A program made the position numbers and the translations under genes. Shown piece by piece: positions 14,201 through 29,200 of a stretch of 64,000 bases of DNA. The notes beneath the pieces are model-generated. The model did not search any database. It was not told the origin of the DNA and saw nothing but the letters and a program-made list of their open reading frames with translations. Every line of letters starts with the position of its first letter. The stretch's first letter is position 1. Source of the DNA: Tubulanus polymorphus. Taxonomy: Eukaryota > Nemertea > Palaeonemertea > Tubulaniformes > Tubulanidae. Location: assembly GCF_964204645.1 (NCBI RefSeq), contig NC_134027.1:18960485-19024484 (forward strand). The letters are read 5' to 3'.

Positions 14201-17200
14201 ATGCCAATTTATTAGGGGCCATAAAACCAATCTATGTCCTAAAATGCTGTAATAACGATGGAGATCCATGACCAACATTTTGACACCTACCCTAGTTAGC
14301 CTATATCATGATTTATACAGTCTGAAATGCCCTACTAAATTCACGGCCAGTGAATTGAGAAGTTTGAAGTTCTGGGCTAAACATTACTGTGGTTTCCATC
14401 TGTTTTATGCTAGTGATAAATTAATTTCCAATGTGTTGAATATAATTGTTTGGATGATTCATAACTATGAACAGTCAACATTGCTCAAGTTGTCACTTTC
14501 TGAACCATGCTGGGACTGTTAGAACTTTCATCTTCAATCTGTTATCTAGAAGCTACATATTCATATGTTGAATTAGCTTGGGATGCGAAACAAAGAATGT
14601 ATGTATACTACCTACGAATATATATGTGACCTACATGATGACATGAATATTTCTATGGACTTTGCTGCAGTGATGAGATCATCGCGCATCAAAATAGCCT
14701 GACGCATTAGCCAATTTGGTCACTTGCGACTTAATGGCAGAGTTCTCTCGTTTCCTATGAAGACTGTCGACCAAGGCTATGAGCCCTTCCTGCTTTGGTA
14801 GGATGCCTATAGGGGCTTGTTGTTTTCCATCACCTTGGTGCAGATTTTTGTGGGCGCCACTAGCCCGGCCCAATATTGTCTGCAGTTGATTTATGCAATG
14901 TTGACTACATGTATATATCATATAAGTGGTTTCATTGTTTGCTCAGTATTTGTTATTCATATAATTCAGGATGCATTGGCCTTGCAAAGAGTCTGTTTGG
15001 AGAAGAAATCAGAATTAACGGAAGATGATGATTGCAATGAAGTACCTGATGCCCAGAGTATTGTACAAGAATTACTCATCAATTTATTCATATCTGTGTA
15101 TAATCATCAGGTTTGTCAATTTGGCTATTTATCTAATGTTCATAAAGAATGATTCTGTAAATACTTATTCTTATTACACAAGCTGAATTCCTGAATGTAT
15201 ATTTGAAGGAATTTTACTTCCATGTGATGAAATTCTTAAGATAATTTACATAATTTAAGTAATATACTTTATTATCGTGTATTAAGGATAATGATGGTAG
15301 ATGTTATATTGATTCATTTGGCGATTTAACTGAACCGCCAGTGCCACCTACTGCCGAAGGCCAGTCAGAGAATTCTCCTTTGTGAGTATCGAGGTTGAAT
15401 AGTGGAATTATTCAACAAATTTTGATAGATTCTATAAAAACAGAATATGATACAGCACATTACTATTTTTCATTTCAGAGCAAAATTGACATTTGATCAA
15501 ATTAAGAAGAATTTGGACAAGGTATTTAATTTAAATCATTTGAATGCGCTAATTTTCTACAGCTTCTCCATCCATGTCACTAAGCTAGACTATACGTATT
15601 TATTATTACCTATTCAGGGACGTTATCGAAGACTGGATCGATTCCAGGAAGATATGTTTGAGGTGTTCGAACATGCTCGAAATGTTAGTCGAACCGATTC
15701 CCAACTGTACGAGGATGTTATCGAATTACAAATGCATTTCATTAAAAAAAGAGATGAACTTTGTAAAAACGGCGAAGTGCTATCAACTCCTGGATTACGA
15801 TTCACTGAGAAGCATTTAAACAATGACCTGGAAGCGGAAAAGTTTGAAAAGTTGCCACGAGAACAGAAAGAGGATGAAGAGAAGGAAGGGAATGATGATA
15901 GAGAGAAGGCTGAATTACATGGAGAAGGGGAGTCGAGTGTCAGTTTTAAAGAGATGACGTATTCTGTTGGAGATTTCGTTTACCTTGAACCAAGGGATAA
16001 TAGTTTAGAACCACACATAATGCATATAGAGAAACTATTGAAGGATCCAAACACTGATGAGTTGATCGTTTATGGTTGTTGGTTTTATCGTCCAAAAGAA
16101 ACTTACCATGCTGCAACTCGTAAATTCCTTAAAAAGGTATGAAATAATACCTACATATTCACCACCCATCATCCTTCCCCCTGGCACTTCTGTTTCTTCT
16201 TCTTTTTAAAACTCTCCTTCCTTTATTATACCTCTCTTTTTTATACTACAACTTTCATGCTTTCTCTTGTTTTTAGCCCACTTGGGACTTTAGTCCCAGC
16301 GGGCTATTGCGTTCACTTTTCGTCCGTCCGTCCGTCCGTCCGTAGACGGAATCCAGTTATTTTGGGAAGTTTTGAAGACGCTTCAAGGTAACGTCTTGAT
16401 ATTTGGGTTACACATGTATCTACCCTAGACACATCTTCAGCCCAAAAACTGGCCCTGTCAGAATCAAGATGGCCGACTGGCAGCCATTGTTGTTCGCCAA
16501 AATCAGCACTTTTTACATATTTTTGAACTTTTTGAGGGAAATTTTGAAGACGCTTTGATCAATTACCTTGATCTTTCGGATATATGTGAATCCCCCCAGG
16601 GCCCATCAACATAACAAAAATTGGGTCGGTCGGACTCAAGATGGCCGTCCTATGACCTTTTTAGTGCCCAAAAATGTTAATTTTGGCCCGAATTCTGAGT
16701 CCTGTAGCTTCCTACTGGTTTGCCATTTCTCATTACAATTTGTGATGGGTGTTCTTTGGAAAGGGATGTTTTATACCTGAGACAGGTATTTTTCATCAGC
16801 CAATTATGACGCAATTGGCGGCCATCTTGGTGTAACCAGTACTCATTCGTAAGTGGGAAAAAGTTTTTCCACATTATATTGATACCTAAGCGTATTTTGC
16901 TACCACAATCAATTAGAAAGTTGTAGCTCATAACGTTTTCTATGATTGTGGTGAGTTTCAAGGTAATTGGATTTCGTATATGGCCACCAGGGGGCGTTGA
17001 ATAATACAATATCTTAGCATTTCTTTATTATATTCGTACCTATGAATATTTTGTAACCACAATCAATTGGAAAGTTGTAGCTCATGACATCATCTATGAT
17101 TGTTGCGAGTTTTAAGGACATAAGTTTTTTTATATGGTCACCAGGGGGCGTTGAATAGTAGAATAACTTAGTATTTCCTTATTATATTGGTACCTAGGCA

Positions 17201-20200
17201 TATTTTGTTACCATGATCAATTGCAAAGTTGTAGTTCATGACATGTTCTATGATTGTGGTGAGTCTCAAGGTCATTGGGTTTTGAATATGGTCACCAGGG
17301 GGCGTTGAATAGTAGAATGACTTAGTATTTCCTTATTATATTGGTACCTAGGCATATTTTGTTACCATGATCAATTGCAAAGTTGTAGTTCATGACATGT
17401 TCTATGATTGTGGTGAGTTTCGAGGTCATTGGGTTTTGAATATGGTCACCAGGGGGCGTTGAATAGTAGAATGACTTAGTATTTCCTATTAAATTGGTAA
17501 CGAGGCATATTTTGTTATATCAATCAATTACAAAATCGTAGCTGCTGACATCTTCTATGATTGTGGTGAGTTTTAAGGTCATTGGTTTTTGTAAATGGTC
17601 ACCAGGGGACGTTGAATATTGAAATTGTTAGATTGTTGAGCATTTGAAACCACTTCCCAAGTGGGCATGGTGTCCCTGGACCCCTAGTTTTCTGTCACCC
17701 ATGGCTTTTTCATTTACCTCGTATTCCAAATTATGATTTACATTAGTAAATTGAATTGTATACATGTGGTTTAGTACCACATAATGGTGTGAGAAATATG
17801 TGACAAAATACAGTCAACACGCGTTATAATGCCAGCCACGGGACCGTCAAATTTTGGCGGTATAACAAAAGTGGCAGTATAACAAAATGATGATCCCGAG
17901 AGTTGCTTGAGTATAAACTACATGATTGTTGGACATAACATCAATGACACACGTTTTCTTACAGATGCTTACCATATGTAGATTAAGATCAAATGAATAT
18001 TCTCCTTGATTTTGTAAAAGTATTCAATAATTCATTTTCTTAAAAAGAACAGAGGTTTGTTATATTGTGTAGGATGTGCATATAGTTTCATAGCACTAGC
18101 TCTACCGTGATTGACTTTTTGGAAAGGGCACAGCTTACTGGGGGAAGGTTTTTGTTCCCCACAACATGTTTATCTTTACCGCTCAACAACATCAAGTAAC
18201 AAGCAATTTGAAAAATGTACCTTGCCGTAGATTCTTCAAGAATCAGGACTCCTAATCTCTAGCAAAATTAGAATCCAGAATTAGACATCAGTTATGGAAG
18301 GGAAAAGCTCTTCACGTTTTTCATTTTGATAACAGAAAAAAGATTATACAGTAGATATGTGATACTGCTGAAAATAAATTGATTATTAACATAACAGACG
18401 GAAAAAATCATTGATGAAAGATCATTGGCAGTACAACAAATGTTTTTTCTTCAAGTTTGAATAGGACTGTTGTAGGATTTCGTTGGCGTTATGGCAGTGG
18501 GTGAAAGGTTGTATAATGAGAGCTATTTACATACATATAGATACCAAATGAACTGTGCACAAGGAAATTCTTGGCAAATTGGTGAATTTGGCGGTATTAT
18601 GGATATAACGAGATTTGACTGTAATTGAGATTGACTGCATATATGAAATCATTGAATTATGTACATGTGGTCCATGCTTATAGAAAGCACAAAACACCTT
18701 GTTCAACTAATTAAGGATAGAATTACTGATTGATGACTGTGTATCATACTGAAGAATACCTATAAGTTTATGGCATAAGTAGTTTCAAATTCATACTAAA
18801 TTAAGCACGATATTGAATGCTTTGCGAGCTTGATAGACCCGCTGTACAAAAAGCCCCACAGTCAATGTTTTCATATTCATTTGGTGTTCCTATTTCAGGA
18901 GGTATTTAAAGGAGATCTTTACGACAGTTCGCCAATTAGTAAAGTTTTGGGTAAATGTTACGTGATGTCAGTGAAGGATTATTTCAAGATGAAACCGGAG
19001 AATTTTAATGATGCAGATGTGTTTGTTTGTGAATCGAGATATTCGACAAAACTGAAATCATTCAAAAAGATCAAGGTATTTTCAATTCATATTAATAAAT
19101 TTCACATTATAATGATCTCTTATCTAAGATGCTGTAGATTTCAATAAACTGAACTTCAGGGCCCAGTTCACAGATGAATGAGGGTCAATGTCAGTTGTTG
19201 CGAGGTTTTTACACTGCAGATCGGTACCTGCTTAGTATTGATGAAGTTGTGATCTTATGTCTAAACATTAACCTAAGATATCTTGAGATGAGTACCTAAG
19301 ATAAGTCGCAAGTTCATTCAAAAAAACATCCCTGAAGAAGTTTTTGTGATGGCAGAATACAGTTATTAGTAATGTTGATTGAAACCTGTCATGGAAAGTA
19401 CTTTCTGGTTGAAATTGTGATCCATGCTAATTTCTTTTAAATTCTTTTTTAGAATTGGTCGATAGCTAAGAATGAGAATATATCGTTATTACTACGTGAT
19501 ACACCATTACCAATAGTTCGTGTTGCCTCTGTATTTGCTGATAATAATAATGAACTCGCCAAGACAACTGTTGATAATAAAGAAACTGAAATACTTCAGA
19601 TTATTGATAAGATTAGAGAGGTAGGTGACCTTATATTTACTGAAATGTTACCAGCAGGATTCAATGACTTTTGATATAGTTTTAGCAGAAGCTTCATTCT
19701 ACAGGATATTTTCTTAGCTATTTCTTAACTGCCCATAATCATGCCTTAGACCTGCATTTCTTTTACTCTGGAATGAGGCTTAACCAAAGTTTGTTAATAT
19801 AGCCAGTTTCATAATCAAGCTAAATCATGATAACATAATTGCTTATGGAAATCTACCAATTCTAGAATACTATTCAGGACCCAGCTCCATAGTTCTTTGT
19901 TTAGTTTGCAAATATGACGTTTGCATCTTTGCTTGTACATAAAAATTGAAATAACCAATAGTTCACCTTCAATATTTCAACTCTATAGAGTCTAATTTTT
20001 ACCAAGAACCGGGTTTTTGAGATTAGGCTATACATAACTGATACAAGGCATTGTAGAGTATTTGCGATTGGGATTTCCACTGAATGTATTCTGGAATTGC
20101 TTTCCTAAACCAGAATATGTTCAATCAAAGTAATTTTGATTACTTTGTCGTATGGGACTCGGTTCAATAGTTGTTAATTAAGATTTGTCCCACGAGTTTA

Positions 20201-23200
20201 AAAATTTGAAATGAACTACCGGTAATTATAACTCTAGAGTCAAAGTTAACTGAGAACTGGAACTCAGTGTAAATATCCTCATTTTATCCAATAGCTTGTT
20301 GTATCCAGTATTATATTCATTTGACAAAATTCTAGGTTTATACGTGTGATAGGGATTGACCTTGTTATTTACTTAGGGGGTTCCACCATTAACAGAACTT
20401 GTCCTCAAAGAAGTTGTCATTTCATTGTAGAATGTACCACTGAGGAGTCAGAACGAGGATGGCATTATACCTTATGAACAATATGGAATATTTAAACTAG
20501 GAGATAGTGTTTACGTCAGATCATCTAACAACAGACCTTTTATAGCACGTATTGATAAACTTTGGACTGACAAAGGGTAAGTACCCTGTGTAGTCTTGTG
20601 CTATTTGATTTTCAAAGCAGAGCACACTAAAGTTACAAACAGCTGCTAAAAATTTTTCTTAAGCATTGAAAATAAGCTGCGTTCACACTAGGATTTCAGT
20701 ATTCACACTAGGAAATCATTCAAGGCCTTTTCGTGGCTTATCAGTTCTGTACTGAAATGTGCGGCTTATTAACCTTTTAACTCGCAATCGGTTGCTAGTG
20801 ACCGATTTGAATAGACCAGTTATAGTGAATAGAATAGTCAAGTATTGATTGCAGTGAAGCACTCTAACTCATTATCCTGTGAGTAGATGTTGACACCAGA
20901 CTGTTGCCTACAGTGACTAACAAAGCAGGAAAGTGATATATCACACATTTGGCATGTAGTAGGGGGAATAGAAACCAAGTGTCAGTTAGTAGTAATGGCC
21001 AATGCACTAAAGACGTTCTCTAGTGAGTTTGGCTGACATTTTGGACAAAGTTATGAAAGATTCTGATGATAATTTGTATTGGGATGGATCTGATGACAGT
21101 GCTTGATCAAGGATGGCCCGATAATCTGGATGACCTTTGGGTCCTGACCTTGGGGTCAGACCCTGAAGGTAACCCCCAAAGTTCACAAACTTGGTGTCAT
21201 TCAAAAGCTTGTGAAAAGAGCTTTCATAATATATGTACAATACGAGGTTATCCCTCATATCTACTGAGTTAGTAAGTTTTCCCCTTGCAAGGTCCAAATC
21301 AGTCATAGGCCGAAAAATACTTGCCGGTTAAAGGGTCAAGTGCGGAATGTGATTCTGCGCCGAAAACCCGATCTCAGTACGGCACTGAGCTGGCTGCATA
21401 TGTTCTGTAGTTTGAACGCAGATTCCCCGCTTAGCTTGCTGCATATTTACATCCTCGTAGTACAAAACACTTAACACTAATAACACTCCCCTCTATTGGC
21501 ACACTTGGTGACTACTATACTGGGCTTACTAAGTGCTGAGTTGCCTAGCGTGAATGTAACTGGATGTGTAAGCGCCGTATTTTGGTGAATTCGGCATCAG
21601 CGAAGTACGTACTTCGTAAGCGCCGAATCTAGTGTGAACGCGGCTATACTAAGTCTGCTAGACATGGTGTCATTATAGCCTCTTCACTCCTAACCCATTA
21701 TGAAAGTAGGTACAGATTTTTAACCTTATGGAATATATATACATACTTATTAGACATATGAATTGTGTATATTTTAGGGATAATGCTTTCTTCAGTGGCC
21801 CATACTTTATATTCCCGAATGATGTGGACCATCCACCTACAAGATTGTTTTATAAGAAAGAAGTATTTCAGAGTTCATTAGAGACAACCACTCCGCTAAT
21901 TGCAGTCATCTGTAAATGTTGCGTACTAGCTTATCGTGACTATGGAACCTGTGAGTATCAATGGAAGGGAATTGGATAGAAGGGAGTTAGAAAAAACGGC
22001 AAGATGAGGGAGGGAGTGACTAAATTTTTGTAGGTTTCAATTGGGTAGTCCTAAAAGAAGATGAGATTTTTCATCAAAACACTAGATAAAGCTGTAGAAA
22101 TAGGAGTAAGAAAAAATGAGCTCTTGTTTTCCAAAAGCATCTTTACATTTAACTAATCATGACCTAATAGAAAATCAATGTCTGCACCATCCGACAATCA
22201 ACCCACAACTGATGTTTCACTTTGCTGATTATATCAAACTGACTCCGGAATATTTAAGGTCGACCAACAGAATTTTTAGAACGTGATGTTTATGTTTGCG
22301 AATCGAAATATGTAGAAGCTGAAAAACTTACTCGGAAACTGAGTAAAGGATTGAAGGTATGTTTTACTCCCTATAGTCAGTAAATCGTATCTACATACAA
22401 GTTTCTTATCACAAGGCTTTATTCTGTTTATTTTCTAGGCTTATGAATTGTCAGTAAAATGTGTGGAGGATGAGATTTATTTCTTCAAGAAACCGATTAC
22501 ACCCAAAAAGGTTAGAAAATAATTCATTATTATTAGCCTGCTTAGAACTTTAGTCCAAGCACTCTATTGGGTTCACTGTTCATCGTTGTGCATTCATTCA
22601 TCTGTCTGTTGACAAAATCGCTCAAGCGATTTTGGGAGTTTTGAAGATGCTTAGATAGATTGTCTTGATATATTTATAGATGTATCTACCCTAGGCACAT
22701 CTGCCGCCAAAAAACTGGACCTTCATATTTGCTAAATGGCGGCCATTGTTGTTTGCCCAAAATCAGTACTTTTTTATGCATTATTTACCTAAATTTTGAA
22801 GATACTTCAATATCTGTTTTGATATTTCATATGTATGTTTATCCCCCTGGGGCCCATCATTGTAAAGAAAATTGGGTAATGGACGGAGATGCAGAGAGGC
22901 CAACTATCACAATTTTCCTGTGATGGTTGCAGGTATACAGTAAAATTCACATTCTCACAATGGGGCGTTTAAGAATACAATTTTAATTTCAAAAACACCA
23001 TTCGTTGGGAATTGGTGGCTCATCATGACATATTCTATGATTGTAGTGAGTTTCAAGGTACGGTACAGCTTAGAATTAACTTAACGAAAATAGTGCATCG
23101 TTTTCCTGTTGGACGTGTAGTGTTTTTGTTTATCGTTCCAATTGAAACGCATTGTACGAGCGATTTTAAAACTGTTACAACGATGTACGGTACGCGTTAA

Positions 23201-26200
23201 ATTTCTTTCCAAAACGCCAATCATTTTCCGTTGTCAACGAGACGTTAAAAAATGTGTGAAAATAAACGTTAACGATGTTAATTCAATTCTAAGCTGTACA
23301 GTAGTTGGTTTCTGTTCACTAGGGGGTTTTAATATTGAAATTTTCAGATTGTCAAGCATTTTATCCTAGTTGGCATGATGTCCCTGAACTCCTAGCTTTT
23401 TTGAAATCATTGAGAATGACAAGTTTGTTATTAGTCAATGGATTTGTAAGTCATATCGAATTATTTTATATCCCTAGGAACCAAGTCCGTTACTTATGAA
23501 AGCCTCTGAAGACAGTTATATTCAGGGTGACCTGATGGATTTTGATGGGGAGAATACAATGGACAGCGAAGGGCAATTTGGAGAATCATATCCACTCTAC
23601 GCTATGTGTGAGCCTTACTCTACCCCAGAACCATCTTCTAAACCATCTACTGCCAAGAAAGGAGGGGTAAAGTCAAATGTAATTTATTAAATCCTTTAAA
23701 TACTTGGCATGTTTGCAATACATGTTGTGTGTACTAAATGTTAGCTGCAGTGAGTATGGGTACTCTTGAAACTGAGTACGTACAGGCGAGGTTGTCTTTC
23801 CATTCAGGCAAATAGATTATGAACCATCTTTTCCGGCTAATAATTTTCTGGCCTCAGATTTGTATGAGCACGTTCAAAGACATCTTACACATAGTGCACA
23901 ATTGTTTGACAGCATATCGTCAATTTAAACTCTAATCGAAAGTTCTGTTCATTCTGATGAAGAAGTGCCTTTGGGGAAACTTTATGAAATCCATGTTTCT
24001 TATGGATTGGTATCAACATTAACCCAGGGGTTTTAACTCAATGTGTTTTCAATTTATTTAGCCCGTGAGTAAAAGTTAATACCAGTTTATAAAACCGGGC
24101 TCTGGTTAATTTTGTTATTGTATGTACGTCTCCAGCACTAGTTGACAAACTAATTATAATCTCACTCACATGTAAGGCCTTTTTCACTTGGTCCATTGTC
24201 ATTCCACGACTGTGGATCTGGATCTATTGATTTCTAATGTTAGCTTGACTCTAATAATTGGAGTTTTGTACGAGATCGCTCTCGTTTAAACCACCAATGT
24301 AAGCTAATGTAATTAACTCTTAAGCTGCTTATCAACAGTGCAGATGTAGGTGCAGGCAGGAAAAAATTATCCAATGTATTTAGCTGTTTTTACGGCACAC
24401 ACCTGCGGAGTAGGTACACAGGCATAGTTCATTTTTCCAATCAGTTGTTAAGCAATTTTTTCTGCATGCTGTATCGCGTCGTCATTTTATGGGAATTCCC
24501 CCGATAATAAAAAACTGTGTTCACTACATATTCAGTGGAGTACAGTTGTAGTTCACCATAAGCCCAAAACTCTCCGAAGAACAAACTGAATCGCTAGTTG
24601 CGCTTACTAAAGACAATAACAGGGCCTGCCTAGTTTGCCTTTTAAAGTAAATAGATCAGTGAAGCATGGAGAGAACAGACATTTCACCGTTGCGGCATGA
24701 CAAGAATTGATGGAATTTGAAACCCATATGAAAATTAGGATGTCTGTGCCTGTTTCATTGCAATACAATTCCTGTGCCTGTGTCCACAGCAACCTCATGG
24801 TAAAGCAGCTTTAGAATTAGAATAAGCCTATGTATATAAGTGTTTGTGAATTGATCCCGTTAAAGAAAACATTTGATCATGTTGTATACCTCAATGTTGT
24901 TTTGAATATTTTGTCACTCGTGAACTGATATCACAGGATTTAATCTTTAATGTAGCTGTGATTTGATGTGTTAATTCTGTTTTTTATAGAAAGATAAAGG
25001 AGATAAAGAGAAAAAGAAGAAAATCCATGTCCCCAGTGGTTACATTGTGTTTGCTGGTGAAAGTCGAAAAACAATTCAAGATGAAAATCCAGACCTAAAC
25101 TTCGGTGATATTAGTAAAATAGTTGGCACAAAGGTATTGCGTGTTCCCGTTAATCATCTAGAATCAGAGTGACGAAGAGACTAGCAAATATTGCCATGTT
25201 TACACTGTCACTGCCCCTTTATCTTGGCATGGAGCTTAAATCATGTATCAATATATCAGAATGCTATCAATCTAGACAAGTACAAAACAAGTAATCTGGT
25301 GAATGCAACAGTAGTTGCCCTTAAACGGATAACCATGGTGGTGTGGTTGGCCTCTGGAAGATGAGGAATAAAGGTTTACCATGATCATTTGATCCAGGGG
25401 AGAGGAAATTCTATTTAATGTTGGTTAGTTAAGAACTATACTTCAAGGTTGGCACTTCTGTTTTGTTTGGTCTGCGTGAATGTTTTCATCTTATCTCTAT
25501 CTGAACTTGCCGCGGAAAAGAACATCGGGAATGGGAATGTGTAGTGGATACATTTGTATTATACCTTTTTGACGTTCAGTTTGATCCTGCTGCTGTTCTT
25601 ACTGGATTTTATTGTATGAAAGTATACAGCGTGAACATGGCTTAAGTGTTTAGAGAACTGAATGAGAACCCTTCCAAAAAAGTCGATTCATTATGTCTGC
25701 ATGTTGGTGGACTGGAAGATATCTTATTTTAGTCAGTGTGTGACAAACATGTCTCCTGTTAGGCTTTCTTTGTCGGATGATACAACCTACAAATTTAAAG
25801 GGATTTTCTTGAAACTTAGCTGGTGGCAGGTTAACCCCTCTTGAAAATGGTTATTCAAGAGTTTTTGAAAATAGGCCTATCTAAATCTCAATATAGCTTC
25901 ATGTGACTAGTTTATTTAGTTGATATTCAAAACGATAAGAATTAACAACAAAATTAAGATTATGTTTTTTTTTTCAGTGGAGGAATCTTCCAAAACATGA
26001 AAAAGAAAGATTCGAGGAGAAAGCTAAGAAAATTGCTATTGAACAAAAGGAGAAACAGTTGGAAGCGGAACGAGCATTTGCTGAAGCTTTGGCAATGTAT
26101 CCGGGACAGACGCCTGCATCGGATTATAATCATTGTCAGTCCCCGGGATCCTCTCAACAACCCAGTACTCCAAGCAGTCAATTTCAGGGTAAATATCTGT

Positions 26201-29200
26201 TGTCACTGTCTCCTAGCTACTGAATGTGCATGATCTCTTTTGAGAGGATATTATAGTATACTCGATTTTGTATTTGATTAATGTTGTTGTGATGTGTAAG
26301 TATTAGAATTATTCTCTCACTATTAGATTCGATAATTGTTCTTTTATTCAATGGCTTGCTGTTGTATTCATGTCTTTTTATTTGTACGATTACATTTCTT
26401 TTATGCATGCAGATTTTAAAGCTAAATGTCATAACAATTAGGGCAGCTAAACTGACTTGACTTGCGTAGTGAAGTGTGTTTCATAATGAATGTTTTCAGG
26501 TTATCCAATTAATACACAAGTTGGATATCCGCAAATACCGTATAGTATACCCCCTCCACCTCCGTATGGCCAGGTGGCACCACTAACCCATCAGAGTCCG
26601 TACCCGACTCAGTATCAGGCTCAGATGACTCCGCAACACCACGTTATAAAGGGTAATGCGCCGCCCATGTATCAACAATCACCACAGCACCAAGGTAAGT
26701 AGTGTATGGATTAGAACTGAGGGGTTAATTTGTGATTTTTCATACGATCAGGATAATTTGCTGTCTGATGTGTATGTGATTAAACTAAATGCAGTTGACT
26801 AAGCATGCATACTTACTGGGGAGGGGAAAGTATGCATGTTTACCAGCTTGCCTTCCAACTATATATACATACATAGATATACAGTGGAACCTCATTATAA
26901 CAAATTCGGATGTAGCACCTAAAATTTTGTACCAAATAAAAGATTCAATCCATTTATATATGTGCAAAGCAGCGACAATGGGTTTTTTCGGCAGTCCCAA
27001 AGACCTTTATTTATCCTCTTTTACGGTCTTAAAGACTGTTTGTTCTGGCAAATAAGCCAATAATCTAGCCTCAGATTTTTACCAGAAAATATCATGGTCG
27101 ACTTATTGAACGAGTATATTTCCGATCTAAAAAATCATATCCTCTCAAATTCTTCCAAAGATCGATGAAATGAAGAAGATTGCTCCATTTTGATTTGAGG
27201 TCGTTACTTACTACAAATAAATGAAACAAATGAACTATTTTGTTACTTTGCTTTATCACCGCCTTGCTGCAATGTAAAATATGTGTATACCTGCCTACGG
27301 TGATGTCATAATGCGGTGATGTCATAATGCGGCGTATATAGGCTATTACATAATATATGTTATTGTGTATGGTATAGTATTGTGAGTCTATTAATGGCAT
27401 AGCCACACAACCACACAGGTAGTCATTGCATGCCCTTGTATGGCAGCACTCTCACACCTCAGGGTGTGGTGTGCTATTATTTGACGAGGCTCTTATATCA
27501 GTCAATTAAAACAAACTATCAGAAAAATTGGTTAATCAAACTTTGTGATGAATGGCTTCAGCTTATTGGGCGAGGCCTTATCAGTGCCTTGTATTTAAGG
27601 CTAAAAAACTGCACTTGGGCAGAAAATATCGTAGGATTTTCATCAAAATCTTTGACGTATCTTTGGTTTACTGTCCTGTCTAGTGTTTACTATACCACCT
27701 CTAGGTTGTTGTATGTTTCTCAAGCACGAAGTACCTATGTACCAGTATACGTAACTTGACAGGTCAAGATATAGGTGTCTTACTATCGAGCACCCTAGAA
27801 GCAATAGTGAAGTAACTCAGTAGAAAGTTTTGGACATCTGAAAAATGCATTGTGTATTTCGTAGAATTTGTGATAAAAATCCATTCATCAATATTTCTTG
27901 TGACCTGAAAATATGAAGTAGGAAACTATACTCTGCGTATAAGTCAAGGTCAATATTTTAGAGGTAAAATCAGAGGTTGAAAACTCTATTTATATGCTGG
28001 TTTTTACGGTGGAGTGGGAAGAAAAGGAAAAAATAATTTTCAATAGAATAACAATAGCTAACACTAATTATCTATAGATTGGCTGTTCCCTGTCATAAGA
28101 AGGTTCCAGTGTATATACCACCAGTTATATATATATATTTTTTTTTTTATTTATATATTTTCTTTTCACTGTTGTGTGTAGTAGTCTCTTATAGAGGTAT
28201 CATTCTTTATTCTGTAAGTTGCCAGCAATGAAACATTTTGGAAAAAAACGTTTTGCAAAACCAGTGCATGTAGCCAGCTATTTTTGTATGTATTCTTTTG
28301 AGATCTTCGCATCAATTTTATAGACTGGATATTTGTTACTCTTAGCTTATAGCATGGTACCACCATGTGGAAACTACAAAGTTGTATACATCTAGAATCT
28401 TTCTTTAGATCATTGAGTTAATTATGGTAGTCGGTTCTTCACACTTTCAAGGTTGAATGATATCTCTATAGCCTAGTTCAGTTTTCCTATTTGTGACAGT
28501 GTTCACCGTATGTGTTGTTTCACAAAACCCGAGGGCTTCCATGGATGTCATTTCTGCTTTTAACCCAGTCTTATTTACAGCATTTGGAAAATTCTAGTTT
28601 AATAAGAAAAAAATGTATTGCTCAAATTCGAGGGCAAATTAAATTCGTTTTAAAGAATATCTGTTTCCACTGATGTTAGAAAACAACAAACTGCACAATT
28701 TTTCATTTAAAAAACTGTACACACCTGAAAGCGGCAAAATTTTGACGTATCAGACAAGTGGCGCCGTTGTCGTAATCTTCTATGAATTTGACGTCCAATT
28801 TATTAGGGTAAGTACAGCAATGTATATTCAGTGTTGTTGTTCAGTTAAGATTTTGATGTGTTAGGATAAATTATCACCTACAGAAAAAATTATGTTGGTT
28901 TAGTTCATGAACGATATAGGCTAGTGGAGTTCCTGGAAGGCCTCGATAACTTTGGAAGACTCACTTGAGATAAATTTTATTGTACAAAAAAAACATTAAA
29001 TTTTATTTCTTAAGTTTGCAGTGAAACACATTTAGTTTCTGTTCTTATACTCCTCTTCTCACATTTTTAATCTCCTTTTCATAAAAGATGTAAATCTAAT
29101 CTTCGAATCAGTTATCGAAATAGATTATTTTAACTCTCGAAGATGGTTCAAATCATTGAGTATCTTTAAGGTTGGTGTTCGCAGAGGTGGTACCTTTTCT

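Larger units (their letters stand above)
11296..14969 (+). other. PBRM1 3.7-kb intron between BD5 exons
   Basis: Holds a 734-bp element (12325-13058), a tRNA-like segment (about 13975-14035) and a 122-bp hairpin element (14081-14202). Otherwise AT-rich and unrecognised. Confidence 0.75.

Noticed and set aside
16987-17602. CRISPR-like array
   Set aside because: The 154-bp units are contiguous tandem repeats without spacers, inside a transposon in a eukaryotic intron.
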